64,000 nucleotides of DNA from Bryobacteraceae bacterium (GCA_947458745.1 CANGYQ010000002.1:248001-312000); one strand, 5' to 3'; numbered from the stretch's first letter, positions 42,848 to 51,691 are shown. Notes: generated from the letters alone by a model not told the origin. Translations and numbers: made by a program.

Positions 42848-43459
42848 ATGCAGGGCAGCGCCGTTATGCTGAGCGCACAAGGTGTGTGGCGGTACTTTGG
42901 CGACTTCCCTGCCCTGCGTGACATTACCTTTGAGATCGAAGCCGGCGCTTGCGTCGCACTGCTGGGCCACAATGGCGCGGGCAAGACCACGCTATTGAAG
43001 CTGCTGGCGCGGTTGGCCGCGCCGCAGAAGGGCACGATTGCTGCCCCGCCGCTGACGGACACCGGTTATCTGGGCCATGGCCTGGGCCTCTACGAAGATC
43101 TCTCCGCCATCGAGAACCTGCGCTTCTGGGGAGAACTGCACGGCGCGGCGGCGGAGGCATCCACAGAGTGGCTGAAGCGGGTGGAACTGGATCACGTCGC
43201 CGCTGCGCCGGTTCGTCAATTCTCGCGAGGGATGCGGCAGCGGGTGGCTCTGGGCCGAGCCTTTCAGCACTTCCCGAAGCTACTGGTGCTGGATGAGCCG
43301 TTTACGGGTCTGGATGAACGATCAGTGAAACTGCTGCAGGAAGTGCTGCGCGAGGCGCTGGGGCGCGGCTCCACCATCGTGTTGTCGAGCCACCAGATTC
43401 CCGAAGTGATGGCGCTGGCGACGCGGACCTTGAAGCTGGACCGGGGGCGCCTCGTATGA
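42848..43459 (+). CDS. ccmA: Heme ABC transporter ATPase CcmA
   Basis: 203 residues. Walker A is LLGHNGAGKTTLLKLLARLA, the signature loop is QFSRGMRQRVALGRA, and Walker B is LLVLDEPFTGLDERS with the switch His in VLSSHQIPE. This is the normal length for CcmA. With CcmB and CcmC it releases holo-CcmE using ATP. ATG 42848 is taken; ATG 42866 (MLSAQGVWRYF) is an alternative. The end overlaps ccmB as ATGA. Confidence 0.95.
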   Translation: MQGSAVMLSAQGVWRYFGDFPALRDITFEIEAGACVALLGHNGAGKTTLLKLLARLAAPQKGTIAAPPLTDTGYLGHGLGLYEDLSAIENLRFWGELHGAAAEASTEWLKRVELDHVAAAPVRQFSRGMRQRVALGRAFQHFPKLLVLDEPFTGLDERSVKLLQEVLREALGRGSTIVLSSHQIPEVMALATRTLKLDRGRLV

Positions 43460-44121
43460 TCGCCGCCGCCTGGCAGATCGCCCGCAAGGACCTGCGGCAG
43501 GAACTACGCAGCAAGGAGTCTCTGAACGCGGCGCTGTCGCTGACCGTGGTGCTGCTGATCCTGTTCAGCTTCGCCTTTGACCCGGCGGCCGAAGACTCCA
43601 AGCAATGGTCGGGCGGACTGCTGTGGCTGGTTTACAGTTTCGCCGGGGCGTTGATCGTCAACCGGAGCTTTGCGCGGGAGCTGATGAACGACTGTCTGGA
43701 GGCGCTGCGGGCTTCGCCCGTACCGTCAAGCGCCTTGTTTCTGGGTAAAGCGGTGGCCTGCTTTCTGATCCTGATGGGCGTTGAGCTGACCGCGCTGCCG
43801 GCGTTCTGCATTTTTTACGATGTCTCACTGCTGGGCGCTCCGCTGATGTTTATCGCGACGCTGGCGCTGACCACCTGGGCGGTGACGGTGCTGGGCACGA
43901 TGTTCAGCGCGCTGACGGTGAACCTGCATATGCGGGAGCTGATGCTGCCGGTGCTGGTCTATCCAATGCTGATCCCGCCGCTGGTGGCCGCCATTGAGCT
44001 GACCCGCGGCGTCATCACCGGTGAACCGGCCAGCGAAATCTGGTTCCGGCTGCTGATCGGCTTTGATATCATTTTCACGGCCTTGGCAGTGGCCTTGGCC
44101 GAGGTGGTTTTGACCGACTGA
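43456..44121 (+). CDS. ccmB: Heme ABC transporter permease CcmB
   Basis: 221 residues with six membrane helices. The start overlaps ccmA (ATGA). Family blocks are QIARKDLRQELRSKESLNA, FSGGLLWLVYSFAG-type helix 2 and ALTVNLHMRELMLPVLVYPM. It pairs with CcmA in the complex that frees heme-loaded CcmE. Confidence 0.93.
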   Translation: MIAAAWQIARKDLRQELRSKESLNAALSLTVVLLILFSFAFDPAAEDSKQWSGGLLWLVYSFAGALIVNRSFARELMNDCLEALRASPVPSSALFLGKAVACFLILMGVELTALPAFCIFYDVSLLGAPLMFIATLALTTWAVTVLGTMFSALTVNLHMRELMLPVLVYPMLIPPLVAAIELTRGVITGEPASEIWFRLLIGFDIIFTALAVALAEVVLTD

Positions 44122-44136
44122 CCTTCCAACATTCTC

Positions 44137-44826
44137 ATGCGCGAAAAACTACTCTACGGGCTTGGTTTGGCGGCCATTCTTTATCTGGTCCGCAATCTCT
44201 ATGTGATCTTCCTGGTGCTGCCGGATGAGATGGCGCAGGGTGCGATTTATCGCGTCTTCTACTTTCATCTGCCGGGCTACTTTACGGCGGCGCTCTGTTA
44301 CCTGCTGGCCGGTATCTTTAGTGCGATGTACCTGATCACGCGGAAGTGGAAGTGGGATTCCCTCGCGGCGGCCATCACGGAAGTGGGCCTGCCGTTTGCC
44401 GCCATGAATCTGATCACCGGCATGATCTGGGGCCGCATTATTTGGGGCATCTGGTGGACCTGGGACCCGCGCCTGACTTCGGCGTTGATTTCGGCGCTGA
44501 TCTACGCCGGGTACCTGATGCTGCGCCAGGCGATTCCCGATCCCACGGAGCGGGCCAAGAATTCGGCGGTGATGGCGATCTTCGCTTTTGCCAGCGTCAT
44601 CTTCACCTACAAGTCGAACGAGTGGTTCCGCACGCAGCATCCGGGCCCGGTGCTCTCCATCCGCACCGGCGGCGGCACCATTGACCCGCAGATGGAATGG
44701 ATGCTGGCCCATAACCTGTTCGCGCTGCTACTGCTGGCCGGGCTGCTCCTTGCCATTCGCTGGCGCCAGGAAGAGCGTCAGCGCGAGATTGAATCGTTGC
44801 GCCGGGAGGCATTGTCGTTTTCATGA
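44137..44826 (+). CDS. ccmC: Heme export/handling protein CcmC
   Basis: 229 residues with six membrane helices. The WWD signature is IIWGIWWTWDPRLTSALIS, flanked by the two conserved His positions of the family (one in FYFHLPGYFTA). CcmC places heme onto CcmE. It starts 15 bases after ccmB and its stop overlaps the small ccmD gene. The C-terminal tail (RWRQEERQREIESLRREALS) is longer and more charged than usual. Confidence 0.94.
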   Translation: MREKLLYGLGLAAILYLVRNLYVIFLVLPDEMAQGAIYRVFYFHLPGYFTAALCYLLAGIFSAMYLITRKWKWDSLAAAITEVGLPFAAMNLITGMIWGRIIWGIWWTWDPRLTSALISALIYAGYLMLRQAIPDPTERAKNSAVMAIFAFASVIFTYKSNEWFRTQHPGPVLSIRTGGGTIDPQMEWMLAHNLFALLLLAGLLLAIRWRQEERQREIESLRREALSFS

Positions 44827-44984
44827 TCGAAGCACGCAATTTTACCTACATGTTTTACGGCTTCGCCGCCGCCTGGACCGTGATCGTGATCTATGTGATC
44901 ACACTGGTGAGCCGGGAAAAGAAGCTGGGGCAGGAAGTGGCGACGCTGAAGAAGTTGATCGCCGAGAAGGAACAGTCGCGCTAG
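44823..44984 (+). CDS. ccmD: CcmD-like small membrane protein
   Basis: 53 residues; ATG overlaps the ccmC stop as ATGA. It has the CcmD layout: a short N-terminus (MIEARNFTYMFYGFAAAW), one helix (VIVIYVITLV) and a charged coiled tail (SREKKLGQEVATLKKLI). CcmD stabilises CcmC with CcmE. It closes the operon; the next gene starts 30 bases on with its own strong ribosome site. Confidence 0.85.
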   Translation: MIEARNFTYMFYGFAAAWTVIVIYVITLVSREKKLGQEVATLKKLIAEKEQSR

Positions 44985-45014
44985 TCCGCTGACTGGAAGA
45001 GGAGAACGTACACC

Positions 45015-46394
45015 ATGAACCGTAGAGATCTCATCAAAGGCACCGTCGCCGCTGGTGCAGCCGTTGGATTGGGCGCGCGCCAAGCCGCCGCTCAGGAGAA
45101 GGCCGCCCGGGCCACGCGCGCGGTGCCTTCCCCCAAGATCAAGGACGTGCAGGTGATCGCCACCGCACCGGCCGGGTTGAGGCTAGCTGTCGTGAAGATT
45201 GTCACCGATCAGGATGGTCTGTACGGCTACGGCTGCGCTACGTTTACCCAGCGCGCGGACCTAGTGGTGGCGGCTGTTGAGAAGTACCTGAAGCCGTTCC
45301 TGATCGGCATGAACGCCGACAGGATCGACGACATCTGGCAGGCCTGCTACAACTCCTCGTACTGGCGCAATTCGGGCGTTTTGAACAACGCCATCTCGGG
45401 CGTCGATCAAGCGCTGTGGGACATCAAGGGCCGCCAGGCGGGCATGCCGGTCTATCAGTTGCTGGGCGGCAAGTGCCGGGAAGCGGCGGATTGCTACGGC
45501 CACGCGGGCGGCATGGAGATCCCGGAGATCATCGACAGTGCCAAGAAGTTTATCGACCAGGGCTTCCGCCACATCCGTATCCAGTTCGGTTTGCCCGGTC
45601 AGGCGGCCTATGGGTCGCGCGCCGGGGCCAACTACAACCAGTTGATGGCGGGCCTGAAGGGCGGCCAGGTACCGGCCCTGCACACCAAGCCGGTGTTCAA
45701 CCCGAACGACTACGTCCGCAAGGCCCTGAAGGTGTTTGATGCGGCGCGCACGCAACTGGGTGATGAAGTAGAACTGCTGCACGACGTGCACGAGCGGATC
45801 TCGCCCATCCAGGCCATCCAGTTGGCCAAGGACATGGAGCGGTTCAAGCTGTTCTTCCTGGAAGATCCGTTGAGCCCGGAAGACATCGCCTACTTCCGCC
45901 ACATCCGCCAGCAGTGCGCCACGCCTATCGCCATGGGAGAGCTATTCAATTCGCCCCACGAATGGACCCCGCTGGTGCATGAACGGTTGATCGACTACAT
46001 GCGGGTTCACGTCAGCCAGATGGGCGGCCTGACGCCGTGCCGCAAGATGGCCGCCGTGTGCGAAGTGTATGGCGTCCGCACGGCCTGGCATGGGCCGGGC
46101 GACGTCTCACCGATTGGCCACGCGGCCAACGTGGCGCTGGACCTGGCTTGCTACAACTTTGGGGTACAGGAGTGGTCCGGCTTTAGCGAACGGGTGCAGG
46201 AAGTCTTCTCCGGCTGCCCGACGCTGAAAGATGGCTATGCCTACGCGAACGAGTCCCCCGGTTGGGGTATCGAGATCAATGAGGCGGCGGCAAAGAAGTA
46301 CCCGTTCGGCTACGGCGAGCAGGGTGAACGGGGCAAGTTGAACGGCGGCTGGGGTGAAGTGCGCAAAAAAGACGGCACCCTGATCAAGCAGTAG
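45015..46394 (+). CDS. Tat-exported mannonate dehydratase-like enolase-superfamily enzyme
   Basis: 459 residues; AGAGGAGA about 10 bases ahead of the ATG. The Tat-type leader is MNRRDLIKGTVAAGAAVGLG. The enolase fold shows LYGYGCATFTQRAD, ISGVDQALWDIKGRQAGMP, LLHDVHERISPIQA (first metal Asp and catalytic His), FFLEDPLSPED (second ligand), IAMGELFNSPHEW (third ligand) and TAWHGPGDVSPIGH (C-terminal His). This is the ManD/RspA pattern. Active members dehydrate D-mannonate or D-gluconate; others are low-activity. Length exceeds the usual 400 by the leader and a C-terminal tail. A sugar-acid role fits the neighbourhood. Confidence 0.88.
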   Translation: MNRRDLIKGTVAAGAAVGLGARQAAAQEKAARATRAVPSPKIKDVQVIATAPAGLRLAVVKIVTDQDGLYGYGCATFTQRADLVVAAVEKYLKPFLIGMNADRIDDIWQACYNSSYWRNSGVLNNAISGVDQALWDIKGRQAGMPVYQLLGGKCREAADCYGHAGGMEIPEIIDSAKKFIDQGFRHIRIQFGLPGQAAYGSRAGANYNQLMAGLKGGQVPALHTKPVFNPNDYVRKALKVFDAARTQLGDEVELLHDVHERISPIQAIQLAKDMERFKLFFLEDPLSPEDIAYFRHIRQQCATPIAMGELFNSPHEWTPLVHERLIDYMRVHVSQMGGLTPCRKMAAVCEVYGVRTAWHGPGDVSPIGHAANVALDLACYNFGVQEWSGFSERVQEVFSGCPTLKDGYAYANESPGWGIEINEAAAKKYPFGYGEQGERGKLNGGWGEVRKKDGTLIKQ

Positions 46395-46606
46395 CCGATC
46401 TCCAAAAATTATTTCTTGAAAATTGAAACGCTACCGGGTCCCTCGTTCACAACTGTACCGGAGGAGTTGGATAGCGTTGGAGCACACTATCCAGTTCGCC
46501 GCCGGGGCGTGGCTGTTGGTCCGCCCATCACGCCAGCCCCGGCGGCGGGCACCTTTTTCTTTGGGGTCGGCATGGGTTGACCGCTTAGATCACGCCGGTC
46601 ACCCGC

Positions 46607-46612
46607 TAAAAT
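46607..46612 (+). promoter_or_regulatory. -10 box of the DUF885-like gene
   Basis: TAAAAT ends 6 bases before ATG 46619. The rest of the 224-base gap 46395-46618 holds a 7-base inverted repeat AACGCTA/TAGCGTT (46427-46433 and 46472-46478) and no convincing gene. Confidence 0.55.
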
Positions 46613-46618
46613 AGAAGC

Positions 46619-47920
46619 ATGCGCCGACGCGAGTTCCTGTTCGCCGCTGGTGCCCTCACCGGTTGCAAATTTGGTCCACCGAAGTTTGAGCTGGTCACCA
46701 ACGAGTTTGTCTACACGACGCTGGCCTTTTCGCCCGTCACCGCCACCGCGTACGGCTACCACCGTCACGCCGGGACTTCGCTGGATGAGCAGATTGACGA
46801 CTGGAGCGAATCGGCGCTGGCCCGGCGGCGCAAGTGGTATCGCGAGTTCCGGGACGGCATTGCCGGCACCAAGACAGAGCGGCTGACACCGGAAGACCGG
46901 GCCGATTTCGACCTGATTGCAGCCCAGATCACCCGCGCTCTGGATGAGCTGGATGGCGTGCAGACGTACAAGCATTCGCCGCAGATGTATGTCGCCCTGG
47001 CGGAGCGCGCGCTGGTGACCGCCCAGTCCTGGACGGACGCTCCGGAAGAGTTGAAGGCTTTCCACACAATCCGGCGACTGGAGCTCTACCCGAAGCTGTT
47101 GGAGCATGCCCGCAAGAACCTGGTGGACGCCTGGGCACCCGTCGACATCGCGAGCGCGCTGGGTGGCGTGGAACAATCGCGCGCCAAGCTTCCGGCGGCA
47201 TTGCGGCCCAAGGGCGACGTGGCCGGGCTGGCGGCGACGGCGGCACTGAAGAGCTTCGCGGAGTTTGCCGCAACCTTGCCTGCTAGTGCACCTCCAGCGA
47301 CGCCGATGGCGCCGGAGGCCGCTGCGGTACTGGCGGTGATCGAGCCGCGCCTGGATGACCGCGCCAAGCCCGCGGGCCCCACATCTCGGGCGGAGCTGGA
47401 ACAGTTTCTCCGCGCCCGCGCCGTAGTGCCTCTCCCGCAGCCGTTACCGGCCTGGGAGACGCCCACAGACGTGCTGGCCGCCATCACCACCGAACTGCCG
47501 GGCGAGCGCCTGCAAGCGCATTTCGCCGATCAATTGCAGCCGGGGGGCAGGCATCTGCTGCGGACGCTCTATTCGCCGGCCGCTTCGCGCGAAGGCTGGG
47601 GTGAGTATGCGCTACACCTGATGGTGGAAGAAGGTTTCCGGCGCGCCGACCCAGCCTTTGAGCAGGCCCAGCTACGGCACCTGGCCCAGACCTGCCGGGA
47701 ACGTCCGCACGCCTTTGCGGGATGGCGCGACTATCTGCGGCTGCGAGAGGCTTATCGCACCTCGCGCGGACGGGGCTTTTTGCTTTCTGAATTCCATGGG
47801 CGATTGCTGACCGCCGGGCCGCTGCCGGCGGAAACGATGTGCCGCCTACTGACCGGCAACGCTACCCTGCCCGCCTTCGATGCCAGCGCGTCATTGCCAA
47901 TCCCACCACAGTCGCAATAA
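46619..47920 (+). CDS. DUF885-like lipoprotein with degenerate zinc motif
   Basis: 433 residues. The leader MRRREFLFAAGALTGC combines a twin-arginine start with a lipobox. The body has the helical DUF885 pattern (FDLIAAQITRALDELDGVQT, the repeated Leu/Ala helices, EGWGEYALHLMVEEGF). Active DUF885 proteins of about 580 residues carry HExxPGH. Here the matching stretch is ITTELPGERLQ (289-299), where both His are gone, and the part around the motif is shortened. It is probably no longer a zinc peptidase and may be a binding protein. It overlaps the convergent glycosyltransferase gene by 59 bases at the 3' end. Confidence 0.7.
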   Translation: MRRREFLFAAGALTGCKFGPPKFELVTNEFVYTTLAFSPVTATAYGYHRHAGTSLDEQIDDWSESALARRRKWYREFRDGIAGTKTERLTPEDRADFDLIAAQITRALDELDGVQTYKHSPQMYVALAERALVTAQSWTDAPEELKAFHTIRRLELYPKLLEHARKNLVDAWAPVDIASALGGVEQSRAKLPAALRPKGDVAGLAATAALKSFAEFAATLPASAPPATPMAPEAAAVLAVIEPRLDDRAKPAGPTSRAELEQFLRARAVVPLPQPLPAWETPTDVLAAITTELPGERLQAHFADQLQPGGRHLLRTLYSPAASREGWGEYALHLMVEEGFRRADPAFEQAQLRHLAQTCRERPHAFAGWRDYLRLREAYRTSRGRGFLLSEFHGRLLTAGPLPAETMCRLLTGNATLPAFDASASLPIPPQSQ

Positions 47921-48605
47921 TGCGCCAACCGGCCCGTACGCTAGATCGCCAGTTGCCCGAGACTTTCTCTTCGCCCGCCTGACGGACGCCACAGTCCACC
48001 GGCAGTTCCACCACCCGCAGGCCTTCTTCAATTGCGCGGACCTGCATCTCCACGGTCCAGCCCCAGGCGAGTTCCTGGAGATCCAGTTGGCGCAGGGAGG
48101 CCGTGCGGATGGCGCGGAAAGGGCCCAGATCCTGATACCGGACGCCATAGAACCAACGCACCAGCGTGACGGCCAACTGATTGCCCCATTGCTGATGAGG
48201 CCGCAACCCGGAGGTGCGCGCGCCGATCACCAGGTCCGCCGTGCCGGCCTGGATGGGGGCCGTCAACCGCACCGCCTCTGCGGCATCTTCACTGCCATCT
48301 GCTTGCAGGAAAACCATCACCGGGCTTTGGACCACGGCCAATGCCGCCAGGCATGCCGCCCCGTAGCCTTTCTGTGGGCTGATGACCACCTGCGCACCGG
48401 CGGAGCGGGCCCGTTCGGCGGTCTGGTCCGTCGTGCCATTGACGGCCACGATCACTTCGCTGAAGATCCCACGCGGCAAGCCCCGGACGGTGGATTCAAT
48501 CACCGCCTCCTCGTTGTAGGCGGGAATCACCAGGGCCAGACGTAACGCGGGCGCGCCGTTTGCGTCTAAGGACTGGTCCGTGCTAGTTTTCGAGTGGTCC
48601 GGCAT
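47862..48605 (-). CDS. Family 2 glycosyltransferase (polyprenyl-phosphate type)
   Basis: 247 residues from ATG 48605; the longer frame upstream is antisense to lepB. The GT-A fold begins LALVIPAYNEEAVIESTVRG, the metal/nucleotide site is VMVFLQADGSEDAAE, and acceptor-side blocks are VIGARTSGLRPHQQWGNQLA, FYGVRYQDLGPFRAI and LAWGWTVEMQ. It resembles dolichol/undecaprenyl-phosphate mannosyl or glucosyl transferases, with a single weak C-terminal hydrophobic segment. It lies 24 bases divergent from lepB. Confidence 0.87.
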   Translation of the reverse strand: MPDHSKTSTDQSLDANGAPALRLALVIPAYNEEAVIESTVRGLPRGIFSEVIVAVNGTTDQTAERARSAGAQVVISPQKGYGAACLAALAVVQSPVMVFLQADGSEDAAEAVRLTAPIQAGTADLVIGARTSGLRPHQQWGNQLAVTLVRWFYGVRYQDLGPFRAIRTASLRQLDLQELAWGWTVEMQVRAIEEGLRVVELPVDCGVRQAGEEKVSGNWRSSVRAGWRIIATVVGLAMTRWHRRRAG

Positions 48606-48629
48606 CGCGGGAGTTGTCAGCACAGAACT

Positions 48630-49160
48630 ATGAACGAAACCGGGATGAAATCCACGCTGCTTTGGTTGCGTGACCTGCTGCTTTCGGTGGTGATCGCGGT
48701 GGTGGTCATCTTGTTTGTCTATCAGCCGGTGAAAGTGGAAGGCACCAGCATGATGCCGACACTGGAAGACCAGCAGCGCATCTTCATCAACAAGTTTATC
48801 TACCGGTTGGGCCGCAACGAGATTGAGCGGGGCGACATGATCGTCTTCTGGTTTCCGCACGATCCCAGCAAGAGCTACATCAAGCGCGTCATCGGCCTGC
48901 CGGGCGACACGGTGAAGGTGGCCCAGGGCCGCGTCTACGTCAATCGGAAGCCGCTGGATGAAGCTTACGTACCGGATGAGTTCCGCGATGATATCTCACG
49001 TCCGGAAACCACCGTGCCACCCGATAACTACTACGTCCTGGGCGACCACCGCAGTTCCTCCAACGACAGCCGTAGTTGGGGCACCGTGCCGCGCGACTAC
49101 ATCTACGGCAAGGCGGTTTTTGCCTACTGGCCACTGGAGCGCATGGGCTTGCTGCATTAA
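48630..49160 (+). CDS. lepB: Signal peptidase I
   Basis: 176 residues from ATG 48630 (ATG 48645, starting MKSTLLWL, is equally possible). One membrane anchor (LLLSVVIAVVVILFVY), then the catalytic Ser40 in VEGTSMMPTL and Lys85 in SYIKRVIGLPGD, and the box D/E blocks PDNYYVLGDHRSSSNDSR. It cleaves signal peptides of secreted proteins on the outer face of the inner membrane. The gene is monocistronic and divergent from the glycosyltransferase. Confidence 0.95.
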   Translation: MNETGMKSTLLWLRDLLLSVVIAVVVILFVYQPVKVEGTSMMPTLEDQQRIFINKFIYRLGRNEIERGDMIVFWFPHDPSKSYIKRVIGLPGDTVKVAQGRVYVNRKPLDEAYVPDEFRDDISRPETTVPPDNYYVLGDHRSSSNDSRSWGTVPRDYIYGKAVFAYWPLERMGLLH

Positions 49161-49178
49161 GGCCGTGCCAGATCAAAG

Positions 49179-49370
49179 TTAGTCGATCTGGCGGAGGCGC
49201 TGGGAGACTTCGATGGAGACGATTTTCCCATCCTGGCGGAGCGTTTCCAGCAGTTCACCGTCGAATGAAGCGGTGAAGAGTGTGTCGTCGATGCGCGCCC
49301 GCACGGTGACGCCCGGGGGCACGTAATCCGGGGCACTGACGCGGATGATCGCCTTCAACTCGCCGTCCAC
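49179..49370 (-). CDS. Small protein coupled to the subtilase gene
   Basis: 63 residues, GTG start overlapping the subtilase stop by one base (TAGTG). The sequence is a compact beta-rich protein (LKAIIRVSAPDYVPPGVTVR, ARIDDTLFTASFDGELLETL, GKIVSIEVSQRLRQID) without signal, Cys or membrane segment. No family recognised. Strict coupling to the protease suggests an inhibitor, chaperone or targeting partner (inference). Confidence 0.6.
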   Translation of the reverse strand: MDGELKAIIRVSAPDYVPPGVTVRARIDDTLFTASFDGELLETLRQDGKIVSIEVSQRLRQID

Positions 49371-51592
49371 TAACGGACCCCATCGCGCAATGCCTTACCG
49401 GGCTTAAAGCGGACTACCCGGCCGGCGGCCGCAGGAGGAATATTCTTCCCGGCACCTTTGGCGGCGGACTTTTTGGCCGGTGCGGACTTCGCCCCGGACT
49501 TTTTGGCCACTGCCTTGGGCGCTACCGCGGGCGGCACGGACTTGGCCGCGCGTTTGGTGACCGGAACGGACAAAGCTCGCGAGGCCGGCCTCCGGCGGCC
49601 GCTGCCAATCCATTCGGCCAGTTCGCCCGACCGGCTGGCCGAGGCCGTCTTCTTGACGGGCACAGATCCTCTGCCTCGTTTGCGAGGCGGAGTTACCTTC
49701 TTGGCGGGCGGTGGAGGGGGTGGCGGAGGCGGAGCTACCTTCTTGGCGGGTGGTTTGGGAGGCGTCACCGGATTGGCGGCCGCTACCTGGGCCACCATGA
49801 CGGCGGGGGCGATCCGTCCATGGCCGTAGCGCGAATCCCAACCGCCGCTGGCCGGGGGATTTTGACGGGCCGTTCCGATGACCAGGCTGCGTAGGTCACT
49901 GTTGGCCAGCGTCTTGCCGCGCTTGGCGGCTTCCGCCATGACCAGCGCCACGCAGCCCGCGACGGCGGGTGCGGCCATGCTGGTACCGCTCTTGCGGGTG
50001 ACCTTGGTGCCGGTGCGAGACCAGGCGGCCAGGACATCGTGCCCGGGGGCCGAGATCTCGGGCTTTTGACGGCCATCGCGCGTGGGTCCGGCGCTGGAAA
50101 AAAACGAGAGTGGGACGCTGGCCTTGTGCGCGTCGTAACTGCCGACGACGATGGTCTCCCGGCCGCAGGAAATGGAGCCGAGCGTTTGGGAGTTGTCATT
50201 GGGCGCGATGAATCGGGTCTGGCCGCGGTCATCGCGCTCGATCCAGGCATGGAACTGTCCGTTGGCCACCGTGGTACCGGTCAGCCGCACGGCCCAGGTA
50301 CCAGCGGGAACGTTCGATTCCAGAAACAGGCCGATGGTGTTGTCGCGGTTGTTGGGGTCGTTGAGGCGGTTCACCAGCAGCACGGCGGCCCGGCCATCGG
50401 GCCCTTTTAAGGCCTGAGAGGTACCGGGGGCGACGCGCAGCAGGCTGCGGCCATCCGGGCTGATTAACTCCGCAGTGAAGCGGTCCGCGCCTGCATACCA
50501 GAATTCCAGTTCATTGCCGGTGGGGTCGCGCTGGCCGATGATGAACTTCACATCCACTGATCCGCCGGCCGGCACTTGGCCCGCCGCGTGAATGCCATCA
50601 GCAAAAGAATTGGAGGCAGCGATCACCATGGCCCGGCCGGGCTTCTGCTTCAACAGCCGGTCCAGGCCAATTTCAACCAGTGAGGAACCGTCGTGGGGGC
50701 CGCCATTGGTGCCCAGGCTGGCATTGATGACGCAGGGTTGACTGCCGGCCTGATCAAAGATCCACTGCACGGCTTCGAGCAATTGGACCGAGTCACCAAA
50801 GGACTTGCCAACCGTTTCCGGGCCGCTCCAGGGGACATCATCCGCCGCCAGTTCGACAAAGATCAGGTCTGCCTGGGGGGCACAACCAGCAACGCCCGAG
50901 CCCAGCCCATTGCCGCCCGCGATGTCCAGCACGTGCGTCCCGTGCGTTCCCTTGCTGGAGGGCGCGTCCGGTGGCGGCGCGTAGCCGAGGGCGGCATAGG
51001 GATCAGCCATCCTCAAGGCCGCATTGATTTGAGCCGGCGTGTAGACCGCGCCAAAACCGAAGGGGCTGGTGGCGGTAGGGGCGGCGTTCTGATCCCAGAT
51101 GGCCTTCAACCGCGTGGTGCCATCGGCGCGGCGGAAATTGCGGTGGGCAAAGTCACAACCGAAATCGATGACGCCCACCAGCACACCCGCGCCGCCCGCG
51201 GCCAGGCTGCCAGCGGGCAGCGGCGCGGCGCCGGTCTCCCGGGTGGTGGCGTCCAGCATGGAGGTGACGGGACGCGAGAGCTTCAAGCTGGTGACGAACG
51301 GCAGTGTCCGCAGCATCTCCAGGCGAGCGATGGGCACCCGGGCACTGACGAGGGTGTAATCGTCGCCGGGAATGGCCAGGCCAGTCCGGACTTCACTCAG
51401 CCCTTCCCAGGCGGCCAGATCGGTGACCTTGGCCACCACCACCACTTCATCGGCGCTGGTGGAGGAACCGGCGGTCTTGGAGTCGCCCTGGTTTTGCCGC
51501 ATCACCATCCGCTGCAGACGCGGGTCCATTGCGTCCAAGACTCCGATGTCCATCGGCTTCAAATCGTCGAGTTGAATCTCGTTGCTCTCCAT
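49370..51592 (-). CDS. Subtilisin-like S8 serine protease with histone-H1-like tail
   Basis: 740 residues, no signal peptide. An N-terminal region (1-135) resembles an inhibitor-type prodomain (about 45-110). The catalytic triad is Asp143 (GVIDFGCDFAH), His217 (KGTHGTHVLDIAGG) and Ser538 (KSGTSMAAPAVAGC); a beta insert sits between His and Ser (about 320-460). Residues about 610-735 are a Lys/Ala/Pro-rich tail with a run of nine prolines and many PAKK or AKKS repeats, like bacterial histone-H1/AlgP-type tails. Without a leader it may act inside the cell, bound to DNA or another polyanion, or leave by another path. The small coupled gene downstream is its likely partner. Confidence 0.85.
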   Translation of the reverse strand: MESNEIQLDDLKPMDIGVLDAMDPRLQRMVMRQNQGDSKTAGSSTSADEVVVVAKVTDLAAWEGLSEVRTGLAIPGDDYTLVSARVPIARLEMLRTLPFVTSLKLSRPVTSMLDATTRETGAAPLPAGSLAAGGAGVLVGVIDFGCDFAHRNFRRADGTTRLKAIWDQNAAPTATSPFGFGAVYTPAQINAALRMADPYAALGYAPPPDAPSSKGTHGTHVLDIAGGNGLGSGVAGCAPQADLIFVELAADDVPWSGPETVGKSFGDSVQLLEAVQWIFDQAGSQPCVINASLGTNGGPHDGSSLVEIGLDRLLKQKPGRAMVIAASNSFADGIHAAGQVPAGGSVDVKFIIGQRDPTGNELEFWYAGADRFTAELISPDGRSLLRVAPGTSQALKGPDGRAAVLLVNRLNDPNNRDNTIGLFLESNVPAGTWAVRLTGTTVANGQFHAWIERDDRGQTRFIAPNDNSQTLGSISCGRETIVVGSYDAHKASVPLSFFSSAGPTRDGRQKPEISAPGHDVLAAWSRTGTKVTRKSGTSMAAPAVAGCVALVMAEAAKRGKTLANSDLRSLVIGTARQNPPASGGWDSRYGHGRIAPAVMVAQVAAANPVTPPKPPAKKVAPPPPPPPPPAKKVTPPRKRGRGSVPVKKTASASRSGELAEWIGSGRRRPASRALSVPVTKRAAKSVPPAVAPKAVAKKSGAKSAPAKKSAAKGAGKNIPPAAAGRVVRFKPGKALRDGVR

Positions 51593-51680
51593 GGCTGCGG
51601 TTCTCTTTCTCCAGCTTGTGGCACATTTGTGCTTGGCCTGATCCTATCTCATTTGCGCAAACGGAGAGTTGAGATCGAGC

Positions 51681-51686
51681 AATAAT
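51681..51686 (+). promoter_or_regulatory. -10-like box of rsmE
   Basis: AATAAT ends 5 bases before ATG 51692; no Shine-Dalgarno site. Confidence 0.4.
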
Positions 51687-51691
51687 CGGGC

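Noticed and set aside
46423..46614. 63-residue plus-strand frame in the gap before the DUF885 gene
   Set aside because: Basic, low-quality sequence with no ribosome site. A 28-residue minus-strand frame in the same gap (MPTPKKKVPAAGAGVMGG...) was also seen but has no promoter or ribosome site.
48606..48860. N-terminal extension of the minus-strand glycosyltransferase
   Set aside because: His/Asp/Arg-rich antisense of lepB; the fold starts at LALVIPAYNEE shortly after ATG 48605.
49700..49770. Proline-codon run in the subtilase tail as a repeat array or CRISPR-like element
   Set aside because: It is a coding homopolymer of prolines flanked by PAKK repeats, with no spacer pattern.
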